64,000 nt of DNA from Gyromitra esculenta (Eukaryota; Ascomycota; Pezizomycetes; Pezizales; Discinaceae): positions 62,001 through 126,000 of the forward strand of contig JBCAML010000008.1 in assembly GCA_038503075.1 (NCBI GenBank), written 5' to 3'. Both the position numbers and the translations under genes were made by a program. The notes below the pieces were generated by a model that was not told the origin of the DNA, did not search any database, and saw only the letters and a list, made by a program, of their open reading frames with translations. Within the stretch, counting starts at the first letter, position 1; the number at the start of each line of letters is the position of its first letter. Shown piece after piece: positions 33,975-45,759 of this stretch.

Positions 33975-35564
33975 TATGAGGGCAAATCCAGTGACAAGTG
34001 GCGGTGCGAGTTAGTGATGCTAATTTTCTCCCCTCTCCACAGCTCCTCGAGACGCCTGGTAAAAATGTCCAATGAATCATGAATGCTATTATTAAACACC
34101 GGAAAAAAGCTAGTTGGCAAAGTATGAAATTTAAACAAGCTTGAGCCCTTGGGAAAGGAGCTGCACCGCTACCTGTCGCCAGACTCACCCTCACACCCGT
34201 GGTACTTTCCATCGCTATTTTCTTGGCCGAATCCAGCGTTCGAAAAAAACAAAGAGACTCTGTATTTAAACCTAACATCAATGGGGTGAGAAACACGATT
34301 TTGTAGTGTGCATATGTATAATTCACCCATCAATTCGTCTTAGCTTGCCTCGGGTATCGTTGAGTCGATGAATACATGTAGTATCCCCTTCTCTGCTGAG
34401 GGTTTGATAACATTGGCCGATTAGCTTAGCTTCATTTCTAGAAGAGTTAACTGATGTCCATTTCATCGTCACTCTCTTCTCCTAAGCCTTCACCAGTTTC
34501 TACACTCACACGCCCACCCACCCAACACATATCAATCATGATTGCTGAGTGAAGTGGAAGGACGATGGCGGAAGGACGTGAATTTGCTACGGCTAAACTG
34601 TATAACTTATTGATTTCAAAGTACTGATTAAGCCAAGGAAATGCTCGTCAATTTTAGTGCTTTAGCCGCTAACTGTTGAAAGCGGTAATACATAACAATA
34701 TAGCAGATGTAATCACATCGCATCACTCGGCTACTTTCCTTCAGCCTAGCGACAAGTTTAGGAAGGCGTATAATTAGAGGTGGACTATTATACCATCTAG
34801 AGGCAGCTAAATCAACTGTGGGAAGGACAGGTTACTCCGCACGGAATTAACATCATTTGAACCCTCGTACTCATATCTCAAAAAGCTTCGGCGATACAGT
34901 GATGCTGATTGGTAGTTAAAAACGGTAAGGGCATGTGTACCTGCGAACCTCCCTTTGATTTCTGCGTATAGTATCTTGGTTCCAAAATGGAGCAATACAG
35001 AATGATTTTTAAATGAAACAAGAAGGATGGGTTAAAAATTAAGGGAAAAGTGAAAGATTGTAAATCGTGGTATGTATGTATGTATGTATGTGCTGACCCA
35101 CCTCGCTAAATAAAACACCAACCCAATGCAAACCAAAGTCCCCGGTAAAAGAGAAGATTGAAAGAAATAACAAAGAACGCCTGGCCTAATCGTGATGATC
35201 GTAAAATGTGATAATGAGTTAAAATTTTGTGGACTGAGAGTTGAAGGTAGATAAAAGAGATAATAAGGTAAATGAATATGTATAGAAAGAGAAGCAGAGT
35301 GAGTGAGTGAGTGAGTGAGTGAATGATACAAAGGAAAGGTTAGGATTTGTTAAGTGATGGTTATTAGGCAAACTTAGGAAAGAGCGAACCGGGAGACGAA
35401 ATGAAAGAATGGAGGTTACATGATTGCGCAACTCTCCGGTCTCTTCATCCCTTTTACCTCTTTTGACGATTTCCGTTTAAGCTCAACCTTATCTGGGTTA
35501 AACACAAAGTCATGTTCGTCCTCCTCCTGCGGAAAAACATCAATTATCACATTCTCTCAAACTG
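33975..35564. other. Intergenic with microsatellites
   Basis: No supported gene. It contains a TATG microsatellite near 35071-35092 and a GAGT microsatellite near 35299-35320. The remaining frames are short. Confidence 0.5.
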
Positions 35565-37065
35565 TCAAGAGAAGGAAATCCATACCACCAATTCTCCATT
35601 CCTCACTGATAGCGGCTCTGGCCACATCTCTGGTACCGGCCTAGTTCTCAGCCGACTCTGTCTCTTCTGCTTTTCATATTCCTGCTGCTGTTCCGGCGAA
35701 TCCTTTGACCGTGTTCGCGGCCGATTGAGCAACCGTTGAGAAATTGTGCGCCCAAGAGGCTGTTTTTCGTCCGTGACAATGATAACAGGGGGATATCGCT
35801 TTTCAGCTGCTTGGGAGCGGGAGCGCTTGGAGGTGGTGCCTTTGGAAGTGCGTTGCGGGCGTATGTCGATCGCTGTAAGCACGGAGTCTGGCGTGGGGGG
35901 TGTGGGAAGAGGCTTATTGATATTTGCGGTCAGAGCGGGACACTGTTTGAGATCGTTAATAGCGTTCTGAATAAGGAATGGAGTTTTCCGCTCAAATCGT
36001 AAAAACAGGCTCAGAATGTAGCTGATGTATGGGACTAAAACAGTCCACCAACCACCCACAAGAAGGGATAAAACCTACAGATTTCTTATTACCCAAAACA
36101 ACAACTGAAGCCTATTCAACAAAAAGAAAAAAGACCATATGTTGTTAGTGTTGAAATTTTTGACATGTGCTGAGCACACTCCACAATTCAGGAAATCTCA
36201 CTCTATTCTTCCTCGAAGCAACTCCAGTCCTTTTTTCTATTTCCCTCACTACACGCCGCAGCTGCTCCAGATCCTCCTTCAGCCCCGCCCCTTTAGTTTG
36301 TAACCCAACTAATGTCCGAAACCACTGTTCGACATTGAGTGTCATTGCCGCATAAACCCGTATCAAATTTGTATTTTTCCATCCTCTCTTCAAGCTAAGC
36401 AAATATTTCGCCAACTCATCCACAGCGCTCAAACCCTCCCGGACGTCTACTAGTGCGCTTTTCATCGCTGAAGCCGTCCGTGTTATCACGTATTCAACGT
36501 TCTCATTTCCCTTGACGATCTCTAAACGGAATTCCCGGTTTTCCAGCATCTGATCAAACACCTCTGATGCACGGCCAGAGTCGAGCGGAATCCGCAGGTG
36601 CTTAAGTCTTTGCCCAATATCTGATTTTGCCAACTCAAAGTCGTTTGTCGTGGTTGAGAGGAAGAAATCCATATCATTCACATGGGACTGAAGGATGCGG
36701 ACCACCTCCGGGTCAGATTTTGCGAGCCGTGCATGAAGCAAATGAATCCCAAAAGCGATCTGCGAGACGACTTTGAGTAGCCGGTGATGCTTGGGATGGC
36801 GTCGACGTGCTTTCCACACCTGGGAACCTTGGGAATAAGGCGAAGTTGTCCCATCGGAATTGTCTGCTGCGTCGACCTTAAGATCAAGGATGGATTCCTC
36901 GAAAGCCGCTTGCATTGACGGAACTGGATGGCGGGGTGTGGTCAAGACGCCGCTCACCTCACTACCATTTCGGCTACTCGATGACATGGAGTGGAATGAA
37001 GGCGACGACGGGGGTGAATAACTTCGGTGCCGTGATTGTTGTCGTCGCTGTTGCATGCTCGCCAT
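35565..37065 (-). CDS. Helical protein with a single membrane segment, unknown function
   Basis: Predicted 457-aa protein. Exon 1 is 37065-36202 and exon 2 is 36074-35565; the intron 36201-36075 (127 bp, GTGAGA..TAG with a CTAAC branch-like site) joins in phase 0. ATG 37065 (ATAATGGCG context) is preferred over far-upstream in-frame starts. Residues about 1-75 are disordered (Ser, Gln and Arg rich). Residues about 85-285 are amphipathic helices (HRLLKVVSQIAFGIHLLHARL, ending EDLEQLRRVVREIEKRTG). Exon 2 opens with a membrane helix (VLSLLVGGWWTVLVPYISYI) followed by a Pro-rich, basic tail. The layout, helical domain then membrane anchor, resembles HeLo-like signalling proteins, but I cannot match a family. 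Splicing is needed to link the domain with the membrane segment. Confidence 0.6.
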
Positions 37066-37626
37066 TATTTCGACACTTCCTCCTGTCACTTCCTGGATGT
37101 TGTGAGTTGTCGATAAACAACACGGTCCAGGATGGGAAAGTGGTACCTTCACCCGTCGGTTCGAAATGGCGAGCTGCGCAGATCTATCGATCTGGCACCT
37201 CACAGGGGGTGGTGCGGTGGAAAGGGGAAAAATACACACGGCGCACTCCACGGCTCCGTCCCAGTATTTATCTGTTATTGCTTTTTTGTTGTTCATTTTC
37301 TGTCTAGAGTGTGTAGGCACACTTTCCTCAACACCACAACAATCCGGCAGATAAAAATAATAATAAAACAAATCTGACGAGTCGGTTGTGCCGTTAGTGT
37401 GTTGGAATACGTAGCGAAAACTATGGCATAAGAACACAAGTAAGTCATCCCATGTCTCGACCAAGTTCTTTTCGCTCACCCCATTCCGGAAGCACGGAGT
37501 CAATCGCCTCTACTTGCTCAACTATACGCTGCAAGTTGTAAACCGCGGTTGATTAATATCGTAAAACTGGTCAGCGCAGACAGTTATGCCGAGAAATCAT
37601 CGAAAATAGGGTGGTGTTTTCGCTTG
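37066..37626. other. Upstream region, no supported gene
   Basis: Holds the leader and promoter of the preceding minus-strand gene. In-frame extensions of that gene run to about 37503, but they have a composition unlike the protein. Confidence 0.5.
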
Positions 37627-37762
37627 TTACTTGCTTCCAGGGGAAGAACCCAGAAAGATGGTGTGTGTGGCTTTGTACGTAACGGAACTGTGCCCGATGC
37701 TACTGGCATTAAAGCCACACACACACCCTGTTTCCGGATTCTTCTCCTGGTGGGCAAGTACC
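37627..37762. repeat. Imperfect 136-bp stem-loop
   Basis: Arms near 37627-37674 and 37710-37762 are inverted copies sharing ACTTGC, AGG(G/A)GAAGAA and GGTGTGTGTGGCTTT blocks with a few indels. It may be a small decayed inverted-repeat element. It is non-coding. Confidence 0.5.
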
Positions 37763-38418
37763 ACCGGAAAGACAGAATTGGATTGGCCGTGTAACCACTA
37801 GCCGCCGAAGCGGACAGGAGTAGATATAAGGTCTCAGTCCCACTCGGTGGTCACCACCTAATCCCTATGTGGTAGTGCCCAAGTCTTTACAAATACATAG
37901 CTTCTAGCAAGTGATCAGGATTCGAGACACCTGTCACTTAAGCAGATGATGATTTGCTGGCATTTGGCAGAGAAGATCAGTCCGGATCTGGGCACCAAAC
38001 CATTGCAACATTGGAAACCTTCCACCACAGGTAGGTTTTGCTGGTTGTCCAGGGGTTCTGATCGCTCGTCTAAAGCGCACCCATCCCAAATTCATGTTCG
38101 TTTAGAATAGACTTTTTCCCTCATCTAACCGATATTAGCACGGAGTTCCGGAGTTCCGGAAATACAGGTGATCTACGCAACTCTAACGATCCAGTGAAAA
38201 AGGGCTGCATGATCTGAATTTTTGAATCAACCACTAGAGAATATACCTATCGTTCATGTTGTCTTCTAACGCATAAATCATGCTGATGCTCACTTGAAAT
38301 GACTGGCATAAGGTTCGTGATGAGAGAGATATTTGTTAGGCACTGCATGTAGCGTAGTGGCGATTCCCATTAGCGAGCCGGGTTACCTTTTTTTGATCAT
38401 GAACTAGAGATAAAAGTA

Positions 38419-38589
38419 CAGTCGCTCCCGGTCACTCGAAGAAGCTGGCCAGTTGACGAACAAGGGTCCGCAAAGGCGAAAGCTGGGTGCTTAGCCACTG
38501 GCAAACACACCAAGGAAAGTTCGGTTCCTTGGTAGTCCACACCCCTGTTCGTCAACTGGCCAGTTTCGTCGAGTGACCAGGAGCGACTG
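38419..38589. mobile_element. 171-bp MITE-like element with 49-bp inverted ends
   Basis: The termini 38419-38467 and 38541-38589 match at about 45 of 49 positions, starting CAGTCGCTCC(C/T)GGTCACTCGA. Three of the four differences are transitions. CAGT starts are common among Tc1/mariner-type elements. The left flank ends in TA but the right flank begins GA, so a TA duplication is only partial. The 73-bp interior includes a CCAAGGAA..TTCCTTGG hairpin. Non-coding. Confidence 0.7.
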
Positions 38590-40146
38590 GAGTCGAAACC
38601 TCTACCCAACCAATTGGCCATTCTGAGTATGGTGAGAAGTATTCGCTAATCAGTAAGCTTGCAGGTATGAAATGTTTAACTCGGTAGCATGAGAGACGGA
38701 GCGATAAGAAACATACTTTAGTCTTTATCGACTCTGGAGGTATCCTACTTATATGTATGCGCATAGTATCGTGAATCGCGGCATATAGTAATTAGGATAT
38801 CAAAAGCCTTGGCATCGATTCAAGCAAAATTCTGGGAAGAGAGAAGCTCGTGTTATTTCATAGGGCCGCAGTCGGGTTGGTGAAAGTACAGGCGCAAGGC
38901 CTGAGGATATATGACAGGTTTCTAGGCAAGGGTCCCTCAGGGTTCCGGAACAAATGCCATCGGCTCTTGTCTCGGATTTAACAAGCGAGGGCACGACCTG
39001 TGAAGTACCTATTTATCATTGTCAACGCTATATTACCCCCGTGCTAACGGCAAGTCGAGTTCTGTCGGTAGAAAATGCGGCTCATTGCATTGCGCGGGAT
39101 TTCCTGGGCTTTTCGAAAGTGCACGTTCCTCTGTGCATGAATTGAGGGCTCACATTGTGGAAAGTGAAGTGAAGGTGTAACAATTGTAAGCACAACTACC
39201 AAAGCCAATACCACAACCAGTGGGACAACGGCAGTGTCAGCAGTATATAACTTGTCTGATTTTTGGTGGGAGGCTCGATAAAGCACGAGATAATAATAAC
39301 ATAACATAACGACTACGTATAATACGCGTGCGCATTCGGGTGCACAGAGGACGGATAAGGAAGTTGTAATGGGATGACGCGAGTGAGGATTAGTACCCAG
39401 CTGTGCGTCCCGAGATTGGTTTATAATAGACAACTGAAATCAATTTTAAACGGGTTCCACATCGAGGAGATCAGCTCCACAAAGGAAGCCCTGGGAGGAA
39501 AAGAGGAAAGAAAATATCGAAATTGGGGGCTGAATTTTGAAGAAATTGCACCGGCGGATGCCGTTATGAGGTTGATAGGGGATCTTACCTACCTCATCCA
39601 ACTCATTTGCCTTGACCCACGGCTACCAGTTTCATCCGCCTCGTGAGTGTCGTATTTCGATCGGTCCTTTAGACAGAGCCAATCCCGGGAAAACCAGAAA
39701 ACGAAAAGCTTGATCTTGTGGGACGCCTGGTTTTTACGGGTATGGTATGTATAAGAGTATTTTGCTGCGGCAGGGCAGGTTCCTGGCGGAACAATCTTGA
39801 ACCTGGGAGGATATGTGCCTAGCGGTCGGGCCATGCAATGCACGGGACCCGCCCAGGCGCTCCTGGTAGTTGTTCTGGGTCTAGAGCAGCCAGGCCTTGC
39901 CTGATGTCGTTCGTCCATTTATCTATACCCCGCTTCCTTATGCCCCATTCTGACCCGCACCGCTGGCCTGGGTCTATATAATTCCATGCTGAGCCCTTTC
40001 GCTCTCGAAACGCCTAGTTTTGGGTCTTGAAGTCGTTTATTCCGATTTTCCCATTGTTTCGTGCATCATCATTTTCTTGTTTGGTTTTTTTTGCGTTCGT
40101 CGCGACAGCTAGTTCTAATCGGATACGGAGGAGAAAAAAAGACGCC
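38590..40146. other. Intergenic, no supported gene
   Basis: About 1.5 kb. A 90-codon plus-strand frame at 39374-39646 has a protein-like segment (NWGLNFEEIAPADAVMRLIG) but no recognised domain or clear start, so I leave it unannotated. The last part is the leader of the methyltransferase gene. Confidence 0.45.
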
Positions 40147-42029
40147 ATGAGCGATCCAAGGGAATTCGAACATGAACGTGAACCTATCCTGCCGAAAGGG
40201 AGTAACATCGAGGTAGATTCTCAGATGGTAAGTTGTCGCAATTATGAATACCACGTTGCCTGTTCCTGCACATGGCATATGTATCCGTACACTCCAAACC
40301 TGACATCGCGATCTATCGTCAGTACTACCGCTCATCTGATGATGAGGACCAATATGGCGGGATGTGAGTTACCCCCCTGCAGATTCTGGGAACACCAATG
40401 GAAAAAAATGGTGAACCAACGCGCTGGGTCCGGCTCTGTGCGTCTCTGTGAGTTTTTGTGGATCGAGATACTTACCAGATCCTGTGGTGCATAGTGGCAG
40501 CGGATGTGTCTCGCTCAGTTCCAGTGTGACAGACTATCCCTATGAACATGGTATGCTTCCCATCTCTTGCTCTACTCTTGCCTTTGGCCTTCAAGTCGTT
40601 GATTCGACGTCGTTTGATCATATAACATCTCACTTACACATCTCTAGGGCGAAGGTACCATAGATACGCACAGGGCCAGTATTTCATGCCCAACGACGAG
40701 GTATATATTCAATAGCAAACCAGTGATTCAAATGTTGGGAGACCATAAGATTGACCACTTCATCTTGTTGCCTATCGAAGACGGAGCAAGATCGGTACAT
40801 ATATCACGTTCATTCTGAGCCTATTCAAGTATGCACAGCTAACTTAATTTACACTCAAGCCTCGACATGCATCACCAGATATATCTTAGGTTAATGGACA
40901 ATAAATTAACGTTCGCACCACTAGATCGATACCCTCCAAAGAGGATATTAGATGTTGGCACTGGAACTGGTATATGGGCACTCGACATGGCTGAGTAAGT
41001 TTCTTTTGATGAGCACTGGCGGATACTTCTTGGGGAACAGGGCTAGAGGAAAAACTAGAAGTTAACGCTTTCAATGTGGGGAATTCGCAGGGCGTTTCCC
41101 GATGCAGAAGTTATTGGGACCGATTTAAGCGCGATACAACCAAACCTGTTTGTATTCCCTTCCTCTCTTGTTTAGCTCCTTGAGTTCTAATTTTCGTTCT
41201 TCTTAGGGTGCTTGAAAACTGTCGGTTTGAGATCGATGATGCTGAGCTGGAATGGACATATCCACCTGTGCGAAATACACACCCTTTCTGCTCTTAGGGA
41301 CTATAACTGACTAAAGCCATGGAGCCTGCAGAACTATTTCGATTTTGTTCACTCACGGTGCCTTGGCCACTCGATTCGAGACTGGGATCATTATCTTGGC
41401 CAGATATACAAGTAGATCCCTTGCTTCTTCCATCAATCTCCTGTGGTAATTAACAGTGATGTAGACATCTGAAACCAGGAGGCTTCGTCGAGATAGTGGA
41501 GCACGAAATGGATGTTTCATGCGACGATGGTAGCTACCCAGAAAAGTGTGCCTTGCGGGACTACATGCGTAACCTAAACAAGGCACTAGACATCATGGGA
41601 CTCTCGACTATGCCTAAAAGAGCAAGAGAATTAATCAAGAGAGCTGGATTCGTGGACATCAGAGTAAGGAGTTCATGCTTTTCCTTTTTCTAACACAACT
41701 AATGCTGACTTACGTATAGGAAGAGCTCCGACACATGCCATCAGGGCCGTGGCCAAAAGATCAAAAAATGAAGGAGGTTGGATACTGGGTTTTGGTGAAC
41801 ACAGAGTCAAGCTTCGAGGCCCATGGGCTTGCGTTATTTACAAGAGTGTTAGGCATGGATCCAGAAGAGGCTAGAGACCTTTGTTCCCGTGCTCAGCGAG
41901 ATTGTACTAATAAGCATATTCATGTATATATTACGAAGTAAGTTCGCCCCCCATCCATTCTCGTTACCTAGCCTGAGCTGACCCTAGAACAGTTCGTTCT
42001 TTGTGGCAAGAAAGCCTCTAGACGGCTGA
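40147..42029 (+). CDS. SAM-dependent methyltransferase, UMTA/LaeA-like family
   Basis: Predicted 343-aa class I methyltransferase of the large fungal family around UMTA and LaeA. Twelve exons: 40147-40227, 40323-40363, 40495-40550, 40648-40700, 40781-40794, 40860-40994, 41091-41147, 41207-41267, 41332-41411, 41465-41663, 41720-41937, 41993-42029. All junctions are GT..AG and keep one frame. The spliced protein shows RRYHRYAQGQYFMPNDE, EQDRLDMHHQIYL, the SAM-binding motif I LDVGTGTGIWALDMAE (about residues 112-127), VIGTDLSAIQP, FEIDDAELEW, FDFVHSRCLGHSIRDW, LKPGGFVEIVE and a C-terminal LFTRVLGMDPEEARDLC. Exon 5 is only 14 nt. Members act on secondary metabolites or regulate them; the substrate here is unknown. 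Exons 2-5 are the least certain. Confidence 0.85.
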
Positions 42030-42274
42030 ACGTATTGGCCCGTAGTGATTAAGAGTGTACCTTTCTAATGAATCTCATCACAATTTTTTTTTTTGCTTGT
42101 TTACTTGGTCCTTGTTCCATAATTTTGCTTTAGGGTGCGGCCCCTAATTAGTACCCCTTTTCGTTGGGTCGCTTACCCAATATTACAGGGTAACTAACCC
42201 TAGCCTTGCCCCTCTACCCCGCGTCTTTTGGCTATTAGAAGTTTGCACAACTCCTACAAATAAAGATTCTGATC

Positions 42275-43865
42275 ATGACTTCTGTTCCACTTTCAGAGTA
42301 TATTTACCCAGCAGTCTCTGATTCTCAATTGCGGAATCATTTTGTGGGGAAACATATCGAAGAACTTCCGACACCTTCTGCTATTCTTGATGGAGGTATA
42401 CTTCGTCGGAACTGTGAGCGTATGCTTCAGGCTACAAAGGCATTAGGTGTAGGGTTTAGACCGCATGTTAAAACTCATAAGGTGAGTGCTGAGTTGCTAT
42501 GTACAATATAAATCTGTAGGGGCAACAAGCAATCAATCTACGCCTCGTAAATCTACGCCCACAACAACTCTTCGCTAGCCTGGCCCGTTGGCTAGAGGTA
42601 AGAAAGCTTTCGAGAGGCGTTATCTAACTTCTATATGAAAAAATACGAATAGACAACACAAATAACACGTTTACAACTTGGACCCGATAGCGATGGAAAA
42701 GTTGTGGTTTCAACAGTGAGAGAAGCGGAAGCGTTGATCCCATTAATCGAAGAAGAAGTTGTTAAAGATGTAAGCACCCTACTCGTAAGCGTTTAGATTT
42801 TTTATTCACTAGTAATTTGGGGTTTAGATTCTCTATGGACTTCCACTTCCACCTTCAGCAATCCCCCGCCTGTCGAATCTGCTCGCTTCATTCCCATCAC
42901 TTACAATTTCAGTCCTGATCGACCATACGTCACAGCTTTCAGCGCTTGCAGGCTCTCTGGTTGATGGGCAATCGTGGCCTATCTTCATTAAGTTAGACAT
43001 GGGGACACACCGTGCTGGAGTCGGCTTATCATCCGAGATGCTCACAAGCTTGCTTAAGGGAATACGGGCCGCCGAGCAAAAAACAGCGGGGAAAGTGTTT
43101 CTCAAAGGATTTTATTGCCATGCAGGCCATTCCTACGGTGTCACCAATACCAATGAAGCTATCGACCTTTTAGGAGCAGAGATTGTCGCAGGAACAAGTG
43201 CTTTTAAACTTGCAATAACTGAGTTTGAGCTATCTACAAAAAGCAATAGAGAATGGGTGGTGAGTATTGGCGCAACTCCAACTGCAATGGTTACAGCTGC
43301 AATGTTGGTCGATCCCAAAAATGTTGCAGATTTTAGGGAAATACTGGGCGGTTTCGTAAAAGATCTCAACTGCAAAATAGAGATTCATGCTGGTGTTTAC
43401 ACCATGCTTGATCTCCAGCAACTATCAACACATGTCATGCCATCGCCACACGAACTTGGGGTTGGGGATATTGCAATTTCGATTCTCGCTGAAGTGATTT
43501 CCATTTATCCTGGGCGTGGGGGGAGTGGACGGGATGAAGCGCTTGTGGGGATTGGCACCATTGGGCTAGGAAGGGAACCTGGGAAAGAATGGGCTGGTTG
43601 GGGGGCGGTTTCGAATTGGGGTTTGGTCTCGGATTCGGCAGCTGAAACTGTGAAGGAGAGCGGGTGGGTTGTGGACAGGATTTCGCAGGAGCATGGTATT
43701 TTAATTGAAAAGGAAAGGGAGAAGGGAGAAAAGCTAGAAGTCGGGAAGAAGTTGAGAATTTGGCCGCAGCACGCTTGTATCGCGGGGAGCGGGCATGGGT
43801 GGTACTTTGTTGTCAATGAGAAGGACATTGTGGAGGATGTGTGGATTAGGTGGAGGGGCTGGTGA
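42275..43865 (+). CDS. dsd1: D-serine dehydratase-like, fold-type III PLP enzyme (Dsd1 family)
   Basis: Predicted 453-aa cytosolic enzyme. Exons are 42275-42481, 42653-42769 and 42828-43865; introns are 171 and 58 bp. The family includes yeast Dsd1, a PLP- and zinc-dependent enzyme that converts D-serine to pyruvate and ammonia, and D-threonine aldolases. Seen here: PTPSAILDGGILRRNCERM, the PLP-lysine region RPHVKTHK at the end of exon 1, IFIKLDMGTHRAGV, KGFYCHAGHSY, SIGATPTAM, EIHAGVYTMLD and near the C-terminus PQHAC (about residues 422-425). The His and Cys of PQHAC match the zinc ligands of Dsd1. The end DVWIRWRGW is also typical. It starts about 245 bp after the methyltransferase stop on the same strand; no functional link is evident. 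The exact substrate is not decided by sequence. Confidence 0.9.
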
Positions 43866-44315
43866 CCGATTATGGGTTATCTTTGTAAAGCTGTCGCTGG
43901 GAAAGCTTCCTAATGCTGTCCTCCAGGCGCTATTTCCGAGGCAGCATTCAAGCGAAATATGACCGGTACAGTCACTCGGAAACGTTTTGGATAGATACAT
44001 GGAGGGGAGGGGGGCGCTGCTAGCCTTTAAAGAGTCGAAAAACGAAACTCCTGGGACTTCGTGCCTACTATCTCAACATCCGCTATGATAGGAAGGCGAG
44101 TGAGTGCTTATGATGTGATATTTCGATTTGACTAGAGACGTCTGTTGACCAACATCCCCCTTTAAAACTCTCTGTGTGAGAGCTCACAAATCTTATATGA
44201 TAAAGGCCTGGCACAGGCTAAGCCTCTCTTGCTTCTGTTAACGTTCTTAGGCCCCATTCTCAGATGTGATGCCCGAGATACCCACGACCTCCCCACTCTT
44301 AATCTGCTCCCTTCC
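43866..44315. other. Intergenic, no supported gene
   Basis: 3' flank of the D-serine dehydratase-like gene; I see nothing further in it. Confidence 0.5.
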
Positions 44316-44943
44316 AGTTATCCCCTAGACAGTCACCAACCCACATATGGGTCGGTTTTTGCGAACATATAAGCTGAACCACCATAATGATGCCCTATCA
44401 GAGGCATACTAGTTGAAATTTGAGCATCTAGAGAATTTCTTAACTTTTAGAACGGAAATTCAGAGCAAGGATTCGAATTTCTAGACCAATCCTAATAAGG
44501 GTACGTTAGTTGTGACTGGGTAGAATCTGCATTGTAAAGGGTTGCCAAGAGCCCACCAAGCCCTAGAAAACCGTATTCCCTACCCTATGTAGATACATGT
44601 AGTGCAGTTACTTGCAATAACATGCATTCGCATCAAATATATAACCTGATAACAAGAGACAAAACCCACTCATCTTCTGGTTTTTGTTGTTGTATGGGGG
44701 TTTTTGGTGGGGCTATACAAAGTTATGAACTTTGTAAAAAAGGCGCCAAGACCTCGGAATATTTAAACCCTTGTGTCCAGACAATAATTCATAGTGGTTT
44801 TGGTTAGGTGAATTTTCTCTACAGGAGATCTGGATATATGACTAAATTAATCAAATTTTTTGAGTGCTATCTGGGCTGGTAGTGGGTGTTAGAAAACCGA
44901 CCCATATTTGGGTCGGTAGCGACTGACCGTCTAGGGTATAACT
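44316..44943. mobile_element. 628-bp inverted-repeat element
   Basis: Arms 44316-44359 and 44891-44943 are inverted copies. Both begin AGTTAT(C/A)CCCTAGAC and end with an ATATGGGTCGGTTTT block; one arm has a roughly 6-9-bp insertion. The interior of about 530 bp has only a short frame (44622-44807) and no transposase, so it is non-autonomous. No clear target duplication is seen beyond the arms. Confidence 0.62.
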
Positions 44944-45154
44944 ATTAACCAAGACACACAAATTACAATATACACATCACTTGTAGCCCATGCAGTACCA
45001 GCACATGAATTCATATCGACCACTACTTCGAATAGATAATTATAATTAGATTAAGCTGCAGTTGGTATTGACTAGTTTGTGATCGAATTATTACTTCTAG
45101 ATCTTGCGCCCTCCAGAGATCGTAAAAACCTCCGAGAAATTTATCTACCTAATA

Positions 45155-45376
45155 CTAAACTAGTAAATTCAATAGTAAGGAAGAAAAAGCCTCAAGCCTA
45201 CTCAAACCCGCTCGCTGAACAAGCCCATGAGTAGCATTCCTCCGCAAACCTAACAAGCGCAGAAAGAGAAAAGACACAAATATAAAGGAAAACATGACTA
45301 AACCCTTTATCACACCTCCAACATCCGGAAACGCTAAATAAGCCACTAGGAGCGATGCCGTACGTCTATCCGCCAT
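45155..45376 (-). CDS. Possible small membrane protein
   Basis: A 73-aa frame from an ATG (ggATGGCGGATAGACG) has a strong hydrophobic segment (GLVMFSFIFVSFLFLRLLGL) followed by basic and hydrophobic residues. It may be a real small membrane protein, an exon of a gene continuing to the next ORF upstream, or a relic. No homologue is recognised. Confidence 0.28.
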   Translation of the reverse strand: MADRRTASLLVAYLAFPDVGGVIKGLVMFSFIFVSFLFLRLLGLRRNATHGLVQRAGLSRLEAFSSLLLNLLV

Positions 45377-45759
45377 CCTGTCCTCCCAAAGCGATGATCC
45401 AATTATAGGTAGTGTCCAGAAATGCGTAGTGGAAGAGTCGACAGATAATTAACAGCAGATGTACATATATGCTGTGAAAGCTTGCATGGAACCTTTACGA
45501 CTTCTCGGCGTGATCCCTACCCAGCTTCTCCTCTCCTCTTAATCTACTACCGCTAAGAGACTCCTCTCAAAACAATAACTCGAGGCAAACATCTCCATTT
45601 AGTCTCTGAGGTCGTCGTCCTCCGTTTCTCCTATATCGAGTTCCCGAAGCCTGACTGACTGGGATCTAATAGGTGCGGTATGGGAACACATTCTGTACAT
45701 GTAGTTATATGTGATATTGTATATCGTCTGAGGAGTATCAATTTCGATTCCCTAGGTAA

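Noticed and set aside
40027..40146. N-terminal extension of the methyltransferase
   Set aside because: The in-frame extension has no ATG start; MSDPREFEHERE at 40147 has a good context (gccATGA) and the usual family length.
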